Below the pieces are notes generated by a model. It ran no database searches. It was given only the letters and a program-made list of their open reading frames with translations, and was not told where the DNA came from. A DNA stretch of 64,000 bases. It comes from Ohtaekwangia kribbensis (lineage in GTDB: Bacteria > Bacteroidota > Bacteroidia > Cytophagales > Cyclobacteriaceae). The stretch lies in assembly GCF_042676245.1 (NCBI RefSeq), contig NZ_JBHTKA010000008.1, positions 496,001 to 560,000 of the forward strand, read 5' to 3'. The position numbers were made by a program, and so were the translations under genes. Positions 50,335 through 58,545 of this stretch are shown here, piece by piece; within the stretch, counting starts at the first letter, position 1, and each line of letters begins with the position of its first letter.

Positions 50335-51252
50335 CTATATTTTCTTGGGAAGAAGGTTCGCTAATGCCTGCTCCACGTTTTCATATTGAAATTTTAATCC
50401 AGCCTGCTGTATCTTTTCTGAGGAGACTTTATTGCCTTTCAATACAAGACTAGCCATTTCGCCCAGCAATATCTTTAGTATAAACTCTGGCACAGCAGGA
50501 AGGAAGAGCGGCTTATTCAACTGAGTGGCTATTGCTTTTGTAAGGTCGCGGTTGGTTACCGGATTTGGCGCTACACCGTTATAAGCACCTTGCATCGTTT
50601 CATCCTGCAAGGCTTTTATAAATATAGCTACAAGATCATCGAGATGAATCCAGCTTACATACTGATCGCCCGTGCCCAGCGGTGCACCCGCATAGTATTT
50701 AACGGGCTTGACAAGTTCTCTCAGCGCACCATGGTTTGCATCCAATACAATACCTATTCTGATCTTCACGACACGAATGTTTAACTCTGCTATGCGATCG
50801 ATCTCCGCTTCCCACTGTCGTACTACATTTGCAAGAAAATCCGTTCCCGATTCATCATTCTCTTTGTAAAGTTTTTCATTGTCTTCGAAGCCATAGTAGC
50901 CGATTGCTGAAGCCGATATAAAAGTGGTTACAGCATGTTTGTGATTACGCAGCTCTTCAAACAGCAACTTGGTCGATTCCGTTCTGCTCTTCAGTATCTC
51001 CCATTTACGTTCATCTGTCCAGGGTTTTTCTGCTATACCTGCACCTGCGAGATGAATGATGGTGTCTATTCCTTCGAAGGCATGCGGATCAATTTGTTTT
51101 TTATTTATATCCCACAAATATATTCTTGCTTTACTCCGTTGGTGATTACGACTCAAATGTGATACCTGATATCCCTGATCAAGTAGTAATTGCGTTAATC
51201 GTTTTCCGATCGATCCGGAGGCCCCTGTGATTAATATATTTTTTGAACTCAA
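50335..51252 (-). CDS. TIGR01777-family NAD-dependent epimerase/dehydratase-like protein
   Basis: A 305-residue extended SDR. Rossmann NAD motif ITGASGSIGKRLTQLLLDQGYQVSHLSR, IDTIIHLAGAGIAEKPWTDERKWEILKSRTESTKLLFEEL, SASAIGYYG (active-site Tyr region), WIHLDDLVAIFIKAL and the C-terminal DUF1731-like part (FLPAVPEFILKILLGEMASLVLKGNKVSSEKI). This family (YfcH-like) is widespread but has no clear substrate. Stand-alone minus-strand gene, divergent from the next across 44 bp. Confidence 0.87.
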   Translation of the reverse strand: MSSKNILITGASGSIGKRLTQLLLDQGYQVSHLSRNHQRSKARIYLWDINKKQIDPHAFEGIDTIIHLAGAGIAEKPWTDERKWEILKSRTESTKLLFEELRNHKHAVTTFISASAIGYYGFEDNEKLYKENDESGTDFLANVVRQWEAEIDRIAELNIRVVKIRIGIVLDANHGALRELVKPVKYYAGAPLGTGDQYVSWIHLDDLVAIFIKALQDETMQGAYNGVAPNPVTNRDLTKAIATQLNKPLFLPAVPEFILKILLGEMASLVLKGNKVSSEKIQQAGLKFQYENVEQALANLLPKKI

Positions 51253-51296
51253 TTTTTATTTAGTTTTGATGCCCTATAATTTAACTATACTTAAAC

Positions 51297-51995
51297 ATGT
51301 TCGTTACAAAAAGGTTTACACTGATAACATGGCTGCTGTTCAGTACGCTATCAATGTCAGCTCAGACGGTAAAAGTAAAAAAAGAAAACTCCAACGTTAA
51401 GGGAGAAGTAGCGGAAGGTTATGCAGTAGAATTGGAAGGAACACTGAGTGATGTGAACACCTCCTTCGTCAAATTTCTAAAAATTTATGGAAAGCCAAAA
51501 CAAAGCGAAGGTATTCTGATATTAGCAGAGCCAGTCATCAACAGCCGCACTTACACAAATCCTGTCTTCGCGGTTGTAAAAGACAATGGGAAAACTTCAA
51601 CAACATGGATCGGCATTAAAACATCCGCTTGGCCAGCTGACGATGCTGCAGCAGTAAGTAAAGAACTTGAAAAGATGCTCTACGACTTTGGCGTGAAATT
51701 TTATCGCGACAAAATTCAGGTACAGATCGATGAAACGAATCGCGCCTACCAAGCTGTTGAAAAACAAAAGCAGCGACTTGTGAATGAGAACAAAACATTA
51801 CTCACCAAAATCGAAGACAACAAGCGCGAAAAAATCCAACTCGAAAAAGCACTCGCGAACAACAAACTCGAAAACGAGCTGCTGCTAAAGAAAATAGAAA
51901 AGAACAAACTCGATCAAGACTCCGTAGCAATCGCTGGCGAGCAGATTAAAAAAGTTACGGAGTTACATAAGGAAAGGCAGCGGAGGGTGAATTAA
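51297..51995 (+). CDS. Secreted protein with C-terminal coiled coil, unknown
   Basis: A 232-residue protein with a cleavable signal peptide (MFVTKRFTLITWLLFSTLSMSAQ). Residues ~24-130 are a beta-rich domain with no family I recognise (YAVELEGTLSDVNTSFVKFLKIYGKPKQ; YTNPVFAVVKDNGKTSTTWIGIKTS). Residues ~140-232 are a long Lys/Glu-rich coiled coil (QAVEKQKQRLVNENKTLLTKIEDNKREKIQLEKALANN). A periplasmic location is likely. Followed by a convergent lipoprotein gene (45-bp gap). No functional context. Confidence 0.65.
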   Translation: MFVTKRFTLITWLLFSTLSMSAQTVKVKKENSNVKGEVAEGYAVELEGTLSDVNTSFVKFLKIYGKPKQSEGILILAEPVINSRTYTNPVFAVVKDNGKTSTTWIGIKTSAWPADDAAAVSKELEKMLYDFGVKFYRDKIQVQIDETNRAYQAVEKQKQRLVNENKTLLTKIEDNKREKIQLEKALANNKLENELLLKKIEKNKLDQDSVAIAGEQIKKVTELHKERQRRVN

Positions 51996-52040
51996 TGACC
52001 TCCGCTGCCTTGTTTGCCATTAAAAAATATAGCCATTTTG

Positions 52041-52610
52041 TTATTGGCGGTTATTAAGGCTATCAATCAAATGATCACGCCACTTTCTCTCTTTCTTATC
52101 AAAGTAGAATCTACCATCGGGAAATTCTATATACTGATCCCCGGCATTCTTGGGATAATACTTTTCGAGTGATTCGCCTCGCACCATCTTGTCAAACAAC
52201 ATCGGGAATTTTTCGTTAAGCTGATCTTCCGGCATCTTCCACGTGCGAAATACTTCTTCGTACTCTCTTATTTCTTTATCTGGTCCGTACACCATTTTGC
52301 AGCCTATACTTTCGCGCATGGGCGTAATGCTTCTGGCAGGACGCGTCATCAAAAAAAAGTGTGTGCCTTTCTCATCCTTATAGTATGCACGTATATCATA
52401 ATCGGCTGCAACTGCGCGGTAGTACTCATCAAATTGTGACTCAAATTTGTTCTCGTGATTAGAATTCGGTGGCAATTTAGACGAGTATCTGATCACGCTA
52501 TAGATTAGACTATCCTGTTCCTGTTTTGATATATATAGTGCAGGATTGTAGTCTTTGTTATTGCAAGACGCAAGAATTGCTATCGCTAAAAATAAATATA
52601 GTATCCGCAT
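52041..52610 (-). CDS. Small lipoprotein, unknown
   Basis: A 189-residue probable lipoprotein: MRILYLFLAIAILASC has a good lipobox (LASC, Cys at residue 16). The mature part is charged, with motifs RYSSKLPPNSNHENKFESQFDEYYRAVAADYDIRAYYKDEKGTHFFLMTRPARSITPMRESIGCKMVYG and FPDGRFYFDKKERKWRDHL. I know no family. The ATG at 52610 is chosen because it opens the signal peptide and lies after the terminator at 52632; the frame is open 65 codons further up without meaning. Separated from the upstream lipoprotein gene by that terminator. Confidence 0.7.
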   Translation of the reverse strand: MRILYLFLAIAILASCNNKDYNPALYISKQEQDSLIYSVIRYSSKLPPNSNHENKFESQFDEYYRAVAADYDIRAYYKDEKGTHFFLMTRPARSITPMRESIGCKMVYGPDKEIREYEEVFRTWKMPEDQLNEKFPMLFDKMVRGESLEKYYPKNAGDQYIEFPDGRFYFDKKERKWRDHLIDSLNNRQ

Positions 52611-52631
52611 AAGGTTGCAAATGTACCAAAT

Positions 52632-52661
52632 AAAAAGAGCCCAACGAGTGGGCTCTTTTTT
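52632..52661. terminator. Strong Rho-independent terminator
   Basis: A 12-bp stem (AAAAAGAGCCCA 52632-52643 with TGGGCTCTTTTT 52649-52660), loop ACGAG, T-rich on both strands. It ends the TonB-receptor/lipoprotein unit on the minus strand. Confidence 0.85.
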
Positions 52662-52686
52662 AAAATATAAAGACAATGAACTTCGC

Positions 52687-54060
52687 TTAGTATGTATTGG
52701 TGTTGGGGCTGAAGCTTGTCCAACCTGACATCCAGTTACTACTGTTGTTGAATGCACCGATATAAGTAGTTTGTTCAACACCTGATGGAACTTCTTTAGC
52801 ACCACTCAATAATGAAGAACCATTTGCAAGCAATGCAGAAGGGTTGTTTATATCAAGAGAGGTTGCAGTTGACAAACCAGCGAATTTCGCAGAAAGATCA
52901 ACTGTAGCCTGATCTGCTTCGATAAAGTTATCAGCATCAAAGCTTGAATCATCGTAGTTGTTACCAGTAGTAACCTTCTTAACAGCCTTGCTCACACTCA
53001 CGCCAGATCTTCCGATATAGTTACCAACAAACACTGCTTCAGAACCAGTCTTATCAAAGTGTACAGCTTCAAGTTTAGAACCAACAAGAACAGAGTTGTA
53101 GATCTGTATATCAGAATTTCTTCTCAGGTGTCCGCCGAACTGATAGTTAGAGCTTGCTGCGCTACCGCTTAATGCTGCATATGCATAAGGGCCAAACCAT
53201 GTAACGTTTGAGAATATAGGAGCTGTTTTAGGAGTGTTCGTTGTACCAGTTCCATCGTTATCTGATTCGAAACCATTTGAACCCGATTTATCAGCGATGT
53301 TAGGATCACGGAAAGAAGCAGCGTATTGAACTTTACCTCTGAAACCAAAGTCAGTATCGAAATCGTCATCCCATCCGCGATATGCAACCAGGTATTGTGC
53401 ATTTACAGTACCACCGAACCATTCGAAAGAGTCGTCACCAGAGTATGAAACCTGGATGTGATGAATCGTTGTTCCGCTCCCAACGCTACCAAGCGTAAGA
53501 CCGTTGATTTCGTTATCAGTTGACAATGCTATACCAGCAAACTCGATTCTCACATATGTAAGTGTTCCTGAGTTATCATTGTCGGTTGTACCGCCATATT
53601 TACCAGCATCGCCAGAAGTAGCAGAGATACCTTCGATTGACTGACTGGCACTCTGGTTGTTTTGCGCTTTACCCAGAATGATTACTCCACCCCAATCACC
53701 ATAGTTACGATATCCCACAGGAGCAGAAGAAGTAAAGATGATAGGCTTATCCGCTGTACCAGCTGCATTGATAGTAGCACCACGATCGATAACAAGAGAA
53801 CCTTTTGATGCCTTATCACCGAAAATGATAGTACCCGGCTCAATGGTTAACGTAACGCCTGATTGAACAAACACATTACCAACCAAAGTATATTTCTTAG
53901 AAGCCACTAATGTTGTGTTAGTTGTTATAGAACCACTCAATTGATTTTCTGTTGTGGTGTCTGTATCATCATCATCGTCATCACTGCAAGACGTCAATGT
54001 CATTGCAAATGACAAAGCTAACAGGGCCATCAGGTAGCTTAATTTCTTCAGATTTTTCAT
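52687..54060 (-). CDS. Surface lipoprotein with parallel beta-helix, partner of TonB receptor
   Basis: A 457-residue lipoprotein. The signal peptide ends MTLTSC and is followed directly by SDDDDDD, which matches the acidic lipoprotein export signal that sends Bacteroidota lipoproteins to the cell surface. The body consists of short repeating strands with Gly/Asn turns (GVTLTIEPGTIIFGDKASKGSLVIDRGATINAAGT; GDWGGVIILGKAQ; GDDSFEWFGGTVNAQYLVAYRGWDDDFDTDFGFRG), typical of a right-handed beta-helix. Such proteins are often paired with TonB receptors, here the upstream gene. It has its own -7 box and TTA array. Function probably ligand capture. Start at 54060. Confidence 0.78.
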   Translation of the reverse strand: MKNLKKLSYLMALLALSFAMTLTSCSDDDDDDTDTTTENQLSGSITTNTTLVASKKYTLVGNVFVQSGVTLTIEPGTIIFGDKASKGSLVIDRGATINAAGTADKPIIFTSSAPVGYRNYGDWGGVIILGKAQNNQSASQSIEGISATSGDAGKYGGTTDNDNSGTLTYVRIEFAGIALSTDNEINGLTLGSVGSGTTIHHIQVSYSGDDSFEWFGGTVNAQYLVAYRGWDDDFDTDFGFRGKVQYAASFRDPNIADKSGSNGFESDNDGTGTTNTPKTAPIFSNVTWFGPYAYAALSGSAASSNYQFGGHLRRNSDIQIYNSVLVGSKLEAVHFDKTGSEAVFVGNYIGRSGVSVSKAVKKVTTGNNYDDSSFDADNFIEADQATVDLSAKFAGLSTATSLDINNPSALLANGSSLLSGAKEVPSGVEQTTYIGAFNNSSNWMSGWTSFSPNTNTY

Positions 54061-54084
54061 GATTATTCTTTTTTGAATTTGCGA

Positions 54085-54139
54085 CAAAGCTATATGCAGA
54101 GTATTATGTTCGTGTTAAGCAAGTATTAGCGATTGTTTA
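54085..54139 (-). promoter_or_regulatory. Promoter with 11-bp-phased TTA array (lipoprotein gene)
   Basis: TAGCTTTG on the minus strand (54092-54085) is a perfect -7 box; there is no -33 TTG. Upstream, TTA triplets begin at 54104, 54115, 54126 and 54137, each 11 bp apart, i.e. at offsets 12, 23, 34 and 45. A matching arrangement precedes the TonB receptor gene. Confidence 0.55.
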
Positions 54140-54156
54140 TCTATTGGAAACAAAAT
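54134..54156. promoter_or_regulatory. 23-bp conserved motif, copy 1
   Basis: TGTTTATC-N4-GGAAACAAAAT; contains the inverted pair TGTTT-N9-AAACA. A copy with 20/23 identity and the same orientation lies at 57262-57284. Confidence 0.55.
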
Positions 54157-54204
54157 CGTGAAATGAAAACAGGAGCGTAGCACTCCTGTTTTCATCTTTA
54201 TATC

Positions 54205-57036
54205 TTAATAAATCTTATAGGTCACACCCAGCGTAATGTATTGGCCAGGCTTATAATTTTGAATAGGTTCGTCAATATCGTTTATACTCTTGCTGCGATC
54301 AGAATCCTGAATCAATCTGTATTTCTGATTGAGTATATCCTGTATACCAAATTTCAATTCAACCTTTTCAGAGAATGATTTTGACACAGTTAAGTCAATC
54401 TGGTTTCTCGGCATCTCATACTGTGTAGCATTCTGGTCAAGGTCACCTACTGCGAAAATGCGCTTACCAAATACATTGTATGATACATTCGCCTGCCAGC
54501 CGCTTTCAAAGTCATTGTAGTTCAAACCAGCATTAATGATATACGGTGATTGGCCCTGCATGGCACGCTTTTGTTCCTGATTGGTAACATTACCTAAATC
54601 AATTTCACTGTCAATAACTGCTGCATTTAGCATTACCGAGAAGTTCTTCAGGAAGCTGCTTGCGAAAAGTGTTTCGAATGATTTTCTGATCTCAACCTCC
54701 GCACCAAAATTTCTCGCTGAAGAGGCGTTTCGATAAGTATATATCAGGTTGGATCCTCCCACTAATTCTGTTTCGATCGGATTCTGGAAATATTTGTAGA
54801 ATACACCGAACGATATACTTTCTGATTTAGAAGGATAGTTTTCCCAACGCAAATCCACATTGTGAATGTCTGCTGTCTTTAAATCTTTGTTACCATATAT
54901 GTTTGCATTACGGTCGAAGTCGTAGAAGTTGAACGGTGCAAGCTCACGAAATACCGGGCGGTTAATTGTTTTACTATAGGCAAGTCTGATGAGATTTTTC
55001 TCTGACAAGTTATAGGCTACGTTCAAGAATGGAAGGATACTTGTTACTGGATTATCTACAGTGATCTTCCTGCCATTTGTATCGAAGGAACTTAATTCCT
55101 GTTTATTATACTCAACACGTACACCCGCAGCTACTCTGAAATCACCAACCGGGATGGCTGTACTTAAATAACCTGCCGTGAGAAGATTATTACCAGTATA
55201 GGCATCTGAAAAGTTGGTTCCTTCTTTTAAGATGAAATAGGGAGCTGTGCCAGATGTAGTTGAGAAACCTATATTCTGTGGAGAAAATATAGTTTCGAAA
55301 GTATAGTCGTCAAGAATTTCAGATGGCTGATTATTCAGATTTGACCAGCCGTATGCAAACCATCTTGCTTTGAAATCGCGATCTGTTGATGCTATATAGT
55401 AACCTCCCTGAATTTTGCTTTGCTTACTCTCTTCGGCATCTGGGTTCAATTTATACTCGAGGTTTAACGCATGCGTATATACATTTTCATTCAGATCCGA
55501 GTAGAAACGACCTGCGTCTTGTGTACCGGAGTTAGGGGGTAACACAATCGCGAACGGATCGGTTGATCCTACCTGGCGTTGTGAACGGATTCTTCGGTAG
55601 TCTGGCTGGCTGGCTGATGTATTGGAGTATGCTAATATCCAGTTTGCGCTCAATCTGTCGTTCACACTATGTTTACCTGAAAGCTGCCCGGTATATATGC
55701 CACGTTGCATATAGTTTAATGCAAGGTTATTATTTTCATACTGGTTAAAATCCTCGATACCTGTTCGGGATGTAACCTGTGACATTCCCTGCTGGTTGAA
55801 TAAGTTACGAAACTCAATCTTGTTGGCAGGATTCAATTCGAGTGTAAAGTTTGAAATCACACCAAGGCGTACGTTCGTCATATCGCGAACATCGTTGAAG
55901 AAATACCTGCGATCGCTTTTTTGCTCGGAAGCCACATAACGATCGTAGTAGTAGTTTTCCTGTTCGATATGTTGACGGGTATTGGTATAGCTAAGTGAGG
56001 TGATATTGCTAAGACGTTTGCTGCCTATACTTCCAACCTGAGAAAAGTTGATGGTTGTACGCAAGTCAGGCATAGCAGAAGTTTTCTTCTTTCCCCATAT
56101 ATTCGGAAGACTACGGCTTGCGTCAGTCAATTTTTGACGTGAAGCATCATCATATAAATAGTTGCTAAGATTGTCGTCTGGAAATGATGAAGGTAACTGA
56201 CGCGTTCCGTTATCAAATCCTAACCAATCTGTATTGCTTCCCTGGTAAGTGTAAAAATCATCAAAGGTTGTTCCCAGGCGATAACCACCTGTAATGTTTA
56301 CAGAAAGTGAATTCTCATCTACAACACTTTTGGTTTCGATATTTACTACCGCACCAGCAAATTCACCTGATAATTCGGCAGAACCTGATTTATATACCAA
56401 CATTCTGTCGATCATAGAACTCGGAATCAAATCAAATGCAAAGGCTTTGGAATCTACTTCAGAGCTAGGCGCTATAACACCATTCAACATTACCGTGCTA
56501 TAGCGTTCGCTGAGCCCGCGTACATTAATAAAGCGATTGTTGATAATTGTTACACCAGGAATTCTTTTAACGATCTGCGCAGCATCACGATCCTGCGATA
56601 GTGATATCTGTTGTGCAGATATACCCACAGCAACCAGATCGCTCTTACGGATTTCAGTGATAACCGAAACGTCCGTGTTCGTTACTTTAGCACCGGTAAT
56701 TACAACCTCGGTCAACTCATGACCTTCTTCCATGATGGTTGCATTAACCATCGTTGTCTGATCAGGATATACCGTGATATCCTTTAATGTATCAGTCTTA
56801 TATGAAATAAAGGAAACAACGATTGAGTATGTACCTGCCTTTACTTTTGGGATCTCAAAGTTCCCTTCTATATCAGCTTGTGCACCTTGTGCTGTTCCCA
56901 TCACCAGAACGTTAGCACCAATAATTGCTTCACCGGATACTGCGTCCTTTACATTGCCTTTAATGGTTCCAGACTGCGCCAGGGCACAAACGGCAAGCGT
57001 GAGCAGCGATAATGAAAGAAGTAATCTTCTGAACAT
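54205..57036 (-). CDS. TonB-dependent outer-membrane receptor
   Basis: A 943-residue outer-membrane transporter using TonB/ExbBD energy. Signal peptide MFRRLLLSLSLLTLAVCALAQ, then a carboxypeptidase-like regulatory domain (residues ~22-105, GTIKGNVKDAVSGEAIIGANVLV), a plug domain (LSQDRDAAQIVKRIPGVTIINNRFINVRGLSERYSTVMLNGV) and a long beta-barrel ending ...YKPGQYITLGVTYKIY, with the aromatic end needed for barrel assembly. It lacks SusD as partner; instead a beta-helix lipoprotein follows (144-bp gap). Ligand unknown. Start at 57036 gives a clean signal peptide. Upstream: -7 box GACCTTTG and phased TTA array. Confidence 0.92.
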   Translation of the reverse strand: MFRRLLLSLSLLTLAVCALAQSGTIKGNVKDAVSGEAIIGANVLVMGTAQGAQADIEGNFEIPKVKAGTYSIVVSFISYKTDTLKDITVYPDQTTMVNATIMEEGHELTEVVITGAKVTNTDVSVITEIRKSDLVAVGISAQQISLSQDRDAAQIVKRIPGVTIINNRFINVRGLSERYSTVMLNGVIAPSSEVDSKAFAFDLIPSSMIDRMLVYKSGSAELSGEFAGAVVNIETKSVVDENSLSVNITGGYRLGTTFDDFYTYQGSNTDWLGFDNGTRQLPSSFPDDNLSNYLYDDASRQKLTDASRSLPNIWGKKKTSAMPDLRTTINFSQVGSIGSKRLSNITSLSYTNTRQHIEQENYYYDRYVASEQKSDRRYFFNDVRDMTNVRLGVISNFTLELNPANKIEFRNLFNQQGMSQVTSRTGIEDFNQYENNNLALNYMQRGIYTGQLSGKHSVNDRLSANWILAYSNTSASQPDYRRIRSQRQVGSTDPFAIVLPPNSGTQDAGRFYSDLNENVYTHALNLEYKLNPDAEESKQSKIQGGYYIASTDRDFKARWFAYGWSNLNNQPSEILDDYTFETIFSPQNIGFSTTSGTAPYFILKEGTNFSDAYTGNNLLTAGYLSTAIPVGDFRVAAGVRVEYNKQELSSFDTNGRKITVDNPVTSILPFLNVAYNLSEKNLIRLAYSKTINRPVFRELAPFNFYDFDRNANIYGNKDLKTADIHNVDLRWENYPSKSESISFGVFYKYFQNPIETELVGGSNLIYTYRNASSARNFGAEVEIRKSFETLFASSFLKNFSVMLNAAVIDSEIDLGNVTNQEQKRAMQGQSPYIINAGLNYNDFESGWQANVSYNVFGKRIFAVGDLDQNATQYEMPRNQIDLTVSKSFSEKVELKFGIQDILNQKYRLIQDSDRSKSINDIDEPIQNYKPGQYITLGVTYKIY

Positions 57037-57054
57037 AAACCTTTTTATTTGCCA

Positions 57055-57109
57055 CAAAGGTCTATCTCTAATATTACCTCACGCGGACGCCTGTGTTACG
57101 AAATTGTTA
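57055..57109 (-). promoter_or_regulatory. Promoter with 11-bp-phased TTA array (TonB receptor gene)
   Basis: Minus-strand GACCTTTG (57062-57055) is one base off the -7 consensus, without -33. TTA triplets start at 57074, 57096 and 57107, offsets 12, 34 and 45 from the box, the same as three of the four at the lipoprotein promoter. GTGTTA-containing half-sites are shared as well. Confidence 0.5.
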
Positions 57110-57261
57110 AGGAGATAATGCATTGCTAACGCTTGTTTAAAAGCTACCGGGCCAAAGTTTGCTATCTGCTATGATTATCAACACCTTTCAATTATTTCGA
57201 CTTAACAATTTTTACAAGATTTTTTAAAGCAGATAACGCGGGGGTAATAAAACATTGTGGA

Positions 57262-57284
57262 TGTTTATCGACAGGAAACAAAAT
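57262..57284. promoter_or_regulatory. 23-bp conserved motif, copy 2
   Basis: TGTTTATC-N4-GGAAACAAAAT, same orientation as copy 1 at 54134-54156, ~200 bp upstream of the TonB receptor promoter. Confidence 0.5.
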
Positions 57285-57359
57285 TATATATACTTTAAAC
57301 CTGGTGGGCTAGCGCATCGCAAAAAAGAAAAAGCCCCAAAAGGCCCGGAAGAAGAAAAT

Positions 57360-57389
57360 AAAAAAAGCGCAGATAACTTTTCTGCGCTT
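57360..57389 (-). terminator. Rho-independent terminator of moxR
   Basis: AAGCGCAGA (57365-57373) and TCTGCGCTT (57381-57389) form a 9-bp stem, 7-nt loop; on the minus strand it is followed by a run of seven T (plus A-run 57360-57366). Confidence 0.8.
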
Positions 57390-57444
57390 CTATATAGATT
57401 GGATTTAGCTATACCGTGTCTTTCAACACAAACACGTACACACC

Positions 57445-57459
57445 TAAACACGTAAACAC
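57445..57459. repeat. TAAACAC heptamer pair in the moxR 3' region
   Basis: Two TAAACAC copies at 57445 and 57453 within an ACAC-rich stretch from 57424, reaching into the moxR stop codon. Same heptamer as the cluster at 19770-19914. Confidence 0.5.
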
Positions 57460-58445
57460 TATTTATTAATCGGCACCTTATTCAATATAACCTTAATAAT
57501 ATCAGAAGGCTTAACGTTGTCAGCTTCCGCCTCGTAGTTCAGAAGTATGCGGTGACTCATTACATCCAGCGCTACTTCTTTAATGTCTTCCGGCAATACA
57601 TAGTCACGGCCTTCCATATAGGCAACAGCTTTCGCCGCCAGGTTCATATTTATACTGGCACGCGGTGATGCACCAAACTGTATATATTGAGCCTGCTCAT
57701 TCAATTTATATTCAAGCGGTCTGCGGGTAGCATATACCAGCTCGATAATATAGCGCTCTAATGATTCGGAGATTTTTACGCGGTTCACCTGGTCACGAAT
57801 AGAGAAGATTTCCTCTTTCGTAAGCATGGTTGTTACCTTATAGTTGAACTGCATGTTGGAAATCCTGCGCATGATCTCGATCTCCTGATCTTTGGTAGGA
57901 TAGTCAACATATACCTTCATCATGAAGCGGTCTACCTGTGCTTCCGGCAGCGGGTATGTTCCTTCCTGGTCAACCGGGTTTTGTGTAGCGAGTACAAGGA
58001 ACGGACGATCAAGTTTAAAAGTTGTTTCTCCTATAGTTACTTGTTTCTCCTGCATCGCTTCGAGTAATGCAGACTGAACTTTAGCAGGCGAGCGGTTAAT
58101 TTCATCAGCCAGTATAATGTTGGCAAATATAGGCCCTTGCTTTACTTCAAACTTTCCATCCTTCTGGTTGTAGATCATTGTACCCACAAGGTCGGCAGGA
58201 AGAAGATCCGGTGTAAACTGAATGCGTTGAAAATCGAGGTGCAGTACTTGTGCCAGCGTACTTACCGTTAATGTTTTGGCAAGACCTGGTACACCTTCCA
58301 AAAGTATATGTCCGTTGGTAAAGAGACCGATCATGAGGCGGTTCACCATATATTGCTGGCCCACCACCACTTTACCTACTTCGGCATAAACTTCTCTTAT
58401 TTTCTCCTTATGTTCTTCGTGCTTTTCAACGGCTACGGCTTCCAT
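57459..58445 (-). CDS. MoxR-family AAA+ ATPase
   Basis: A 328-residue chaperone-like ATPase. Walker A LLEGVPGLAKT at residues 49-58, Walker B NIILADEINRSPAKVQSALLEAMQE, sensor FLVLATQNPVDQEGTYPLPEAQVDRF and the C-terminal lid FGASPRASINMNLAAKAVAYMEGRDYVLPEDI. MoxR proteins usually act with VWA-domain and DUF58 proteins encoded next to them; here no such partner lies in the window, so it is an orphan. TATTTTTG at 58480-58473 (minus strand) is a perfect -7 box ~28 bp before the start. Terminator at 57360. Confidence 0.93.
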   Translation of the reverse strand: MEAVAVEKHEEHKEKIREVYAEVGKVVVGQQYMVNRLMIGLFTNGHILLEGVPGLAKTLTVSTLAQVLHLDFQRIQFTPDLLPADLVGTMIYNQKDGKFEVKQGPIFANIILADEINRSPAKVQSALLEAMQEKQVTIGETTFKLDRPFLVLATQNPVDQEGTYPLPEAQVDRFMMKVYVDYPTKDQEIEIMRRISNMQFNYKVTTMLTKEEIFSIRDQVNRVKISESLERYIIELVYATRRPLEYKLNEQAQYIQFGASPRASINMNLAAKAVAYMEGRDYVLPEDIKEVALDVMSHRILLNYEAEADNVKPSDIIKVILNKVPINK

Positions 58446-58472
58446 ACACAGTTATTTGATTTTTAAACCTGT

Positions 58473-58480
58473 CAAAAATA
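58473..58480 (-). promoter_or_regulatory. -7 box for moxR
   Basis: TATTTTTG on the minus strand, 28 bp before the moxR ATG; a TTTG lies ~25 bp further upstream, slightly too far for consensus spacing. Confidence 0.4.
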
Positions 58481-58545
58481 GCGTAATTATTGAAAAAGTA
58501 AGCCCCAAACTTGATGGATTGCTTTATTAAGATGTTGAGGGAAAG

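Larger units (their letters stand above)
57110..57458. other. Intergenic region TonB receptor - moxR
   Basis: It holds further T/A-rich phased triplets (TTA at 57192, 57202, 57212, 57224), copy 2 of the 23-bp motif (57262-57284), the moxR terminator (57360-57389) and TAAACAC repeats (57445-57459). The plus-strand 66-codon ORF inside it is composed of these elements and is not believable as a gene. Confidence 0.5.

Noticed and set aside
52611..52805. 65-residue N-terminal extension of the small lipoprotein
   Set aside because: It runs through the strong terminator at 52632-52661 and into the neighbouring gene; the ATG at 52610 opens a proper lipoprotein signal peptide.
57255..57455. 66-codon plus-strand ORF between the TonB receptor and moxR
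   Set aside because: It spans the 23-bp motif, the moxR terminator and the TAAACAC repeats, so its composition is explained by those elements.
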